From positions 1,302,001-1,366,000 of the forward strand of contig CAVPJW010000004.1 in NCBI GenBank assembly GCA_963705525.1: 64,000 bases of DNA, given 5' to 3'. This document shows, in pieces, positions 63,448 to 64,000 of the stretch (position 1 is its first letter; each line of letters starts with the position of its first letter). This DNA is from CAVPJW01 sp963705525. GTDB taxonomy: Bacteria; Acidobacteriota; Vicinamibacteria; Vicinamibacterales; CAVPJW01. A program made the translations under genes and the position numbers. Below the pieces are notes generated by a model. The model was not told the DNA's origin. It saw only the letters and a program-made list of their open reading frames with translations, and did no database searches.

Positions 63448-64000
63448 ATGAGAGTCCCCTTCGTCGCCGGCAACTGGAAGATGTTCAAGACCGTGCACGA
63501 CGCCGTCGTCTATGCGAAGGAGTTTCGCATCATGGTGAAGGGCATCGAGGACGTCGAAATCGTCCTCGCCCCGCCGTTCACCGCGGTGCACGCCGTCGCG
63601 GAAGCCTGCCGGAACAGCAACGTGGGCGTCGCCGCGCAGAATCTCTACTGGGAGCGTGAAGGCGCGTTCACCGGCGAGATCAGCGCCGCGATGGTGCGGG
63701 AGACGGGTGCCGAGTACGTCATCATCGGCCACTCGGAGCGGCGAGCGCTCTTCCAGGAGACCGACGAGTCGGTGAATCGCAAGCTGCACGCGGCGCTCGC
63801 GGCGGGATTGAGCCCCATCGTCTGCATCGGTGAGACGCTGGCCGAGCGGGATCGCAACGAGACGTTCGCCGTGCTCGACCGCCAGGTGAAAGTCGGATTC
63901 GATGGTCTTACGGGCGACCAGATCGGCACGCTCGTCATTGCGTACGAGCCGGTATGGGCGATCGGCACGGGCCGCACCGCCACGCCTGCCCAGGCGGCCG
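63448..64000 (+). CDS. tpiA: Triosephosphate isomerase (runs off the right edge)
   Basis: 184 residues are visible from the ATG at 63448. FVAGNWKMFK (catalytic K), IIGHSERRALFQ (catalytic H) and AYEPVWAIGTG (catalytic E) are present. It interconverts dihydroxyacetone phosphate and glyceraldehyde 3-phosphate. The last ~65 residues lie outside the window. Confidence 0.97.
   Translation, partial: MRVPFVAGNWKMFKTVHDAVVYAKEFRIMVKGIEDVEIVLAPPFTAVHAVAEACRNSNVGVAAQNLYWEREGAFTGEISAAMVRETGAEYVIIGHSERRALFQETDESVNRKLHAALAAGLSPIVCIGETLAERDRNETFAVLDRQVKVGFDGLTGDQIGTLVIAYEPVWAIGTGRTATPAQAA

Overview
The window is high-GC (by eye about 60-65 %), densely coded DNA from a Gram-negative bacterium, most likely an Acidobacteriota member and possibly class Vicinamibacteria. 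Lipid A, Kdo and heptose genes show an outer membrane with LPS. A full-length 821-residue permease of the acidobacterial duplicated orphan permease (ADOP) type at 43.9-46.3 kb, and a deleted relative at 28.2 kb, point to the phylum. The class is inference only.

Layout. (1) 0-10 kb is a surface-polysaccharide region: partial GDP-mannose dehydratase, RmlC-like cupin, nucleotide-sugar dehydrogenase, coiled-coil methyltransferase, O-antigen polymerase/ligase-like membrane protein, RmlD-like reductase and DegT aminotransferase, with an orphan thiG and a dicarboxylate symporter among them. (2) 10-16.4 kb is a minus-strand housekeeping run: PBP1A, holB, ricT, pdxA, smpB. (3) 16.4-20.2 kb is a molybdenum hydroxylase operon in S-L-M order. 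(4) 20.4-24.2 kb holds a small cytochrome-like protein, a MepK-like and an LdtD-like cell-wall enzyme facing each other, and a CBS protein. (5) 24-46.9 kb is accessory: a PolX-type HhH protein, a MerR regulator with a secreted partner, a ferredoxin-MBL fusion, a FecR/HYR surface protein, a Rap1a/Tai protein, a TetR-controlled methyltransferase and MFS pair, a MocR-controlled decarboxylase and dehydratase pair, and the ADOP permease. (6) 47-52.5 kb is a decayed island at tRNA-Asp: broken hsdM, a radical SAM/B12 gene, kinase and integrase fragments, and 69-bp direct repeats that end in the tRNA 3' sequence. (7) 52.6-60.8 kb is a minus-strand LPS inner-core and lipid A operon: kdtA, lpxK, lpxL, waaF, gmhB, the two hldE halves as separate genes, GT9 and an ICMT-like gene. 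(8) 61-64 kb is gapA-pgk-tpiA.

Two features cut across the window. First, about a dozen genes, including gapA, are broken by single-base indels, which suggests consensus errors as much as gene decay; the frameshifted genes should be read as one gene each. Second, five gene boundaries carry tandem 7-nt repeats (consensus RGTTCTT, or a GMAGCCT variant) that coding does not explain and that look like a dispersed intergenic repeat family.

The polysaccharide region and the LPS operon would together supply sugar nucleotides, chain assembly and the lipid A-core acceptor for a complex envelope. The MepK/LdtD pair and PBP1A build and trim the murein beneath it.
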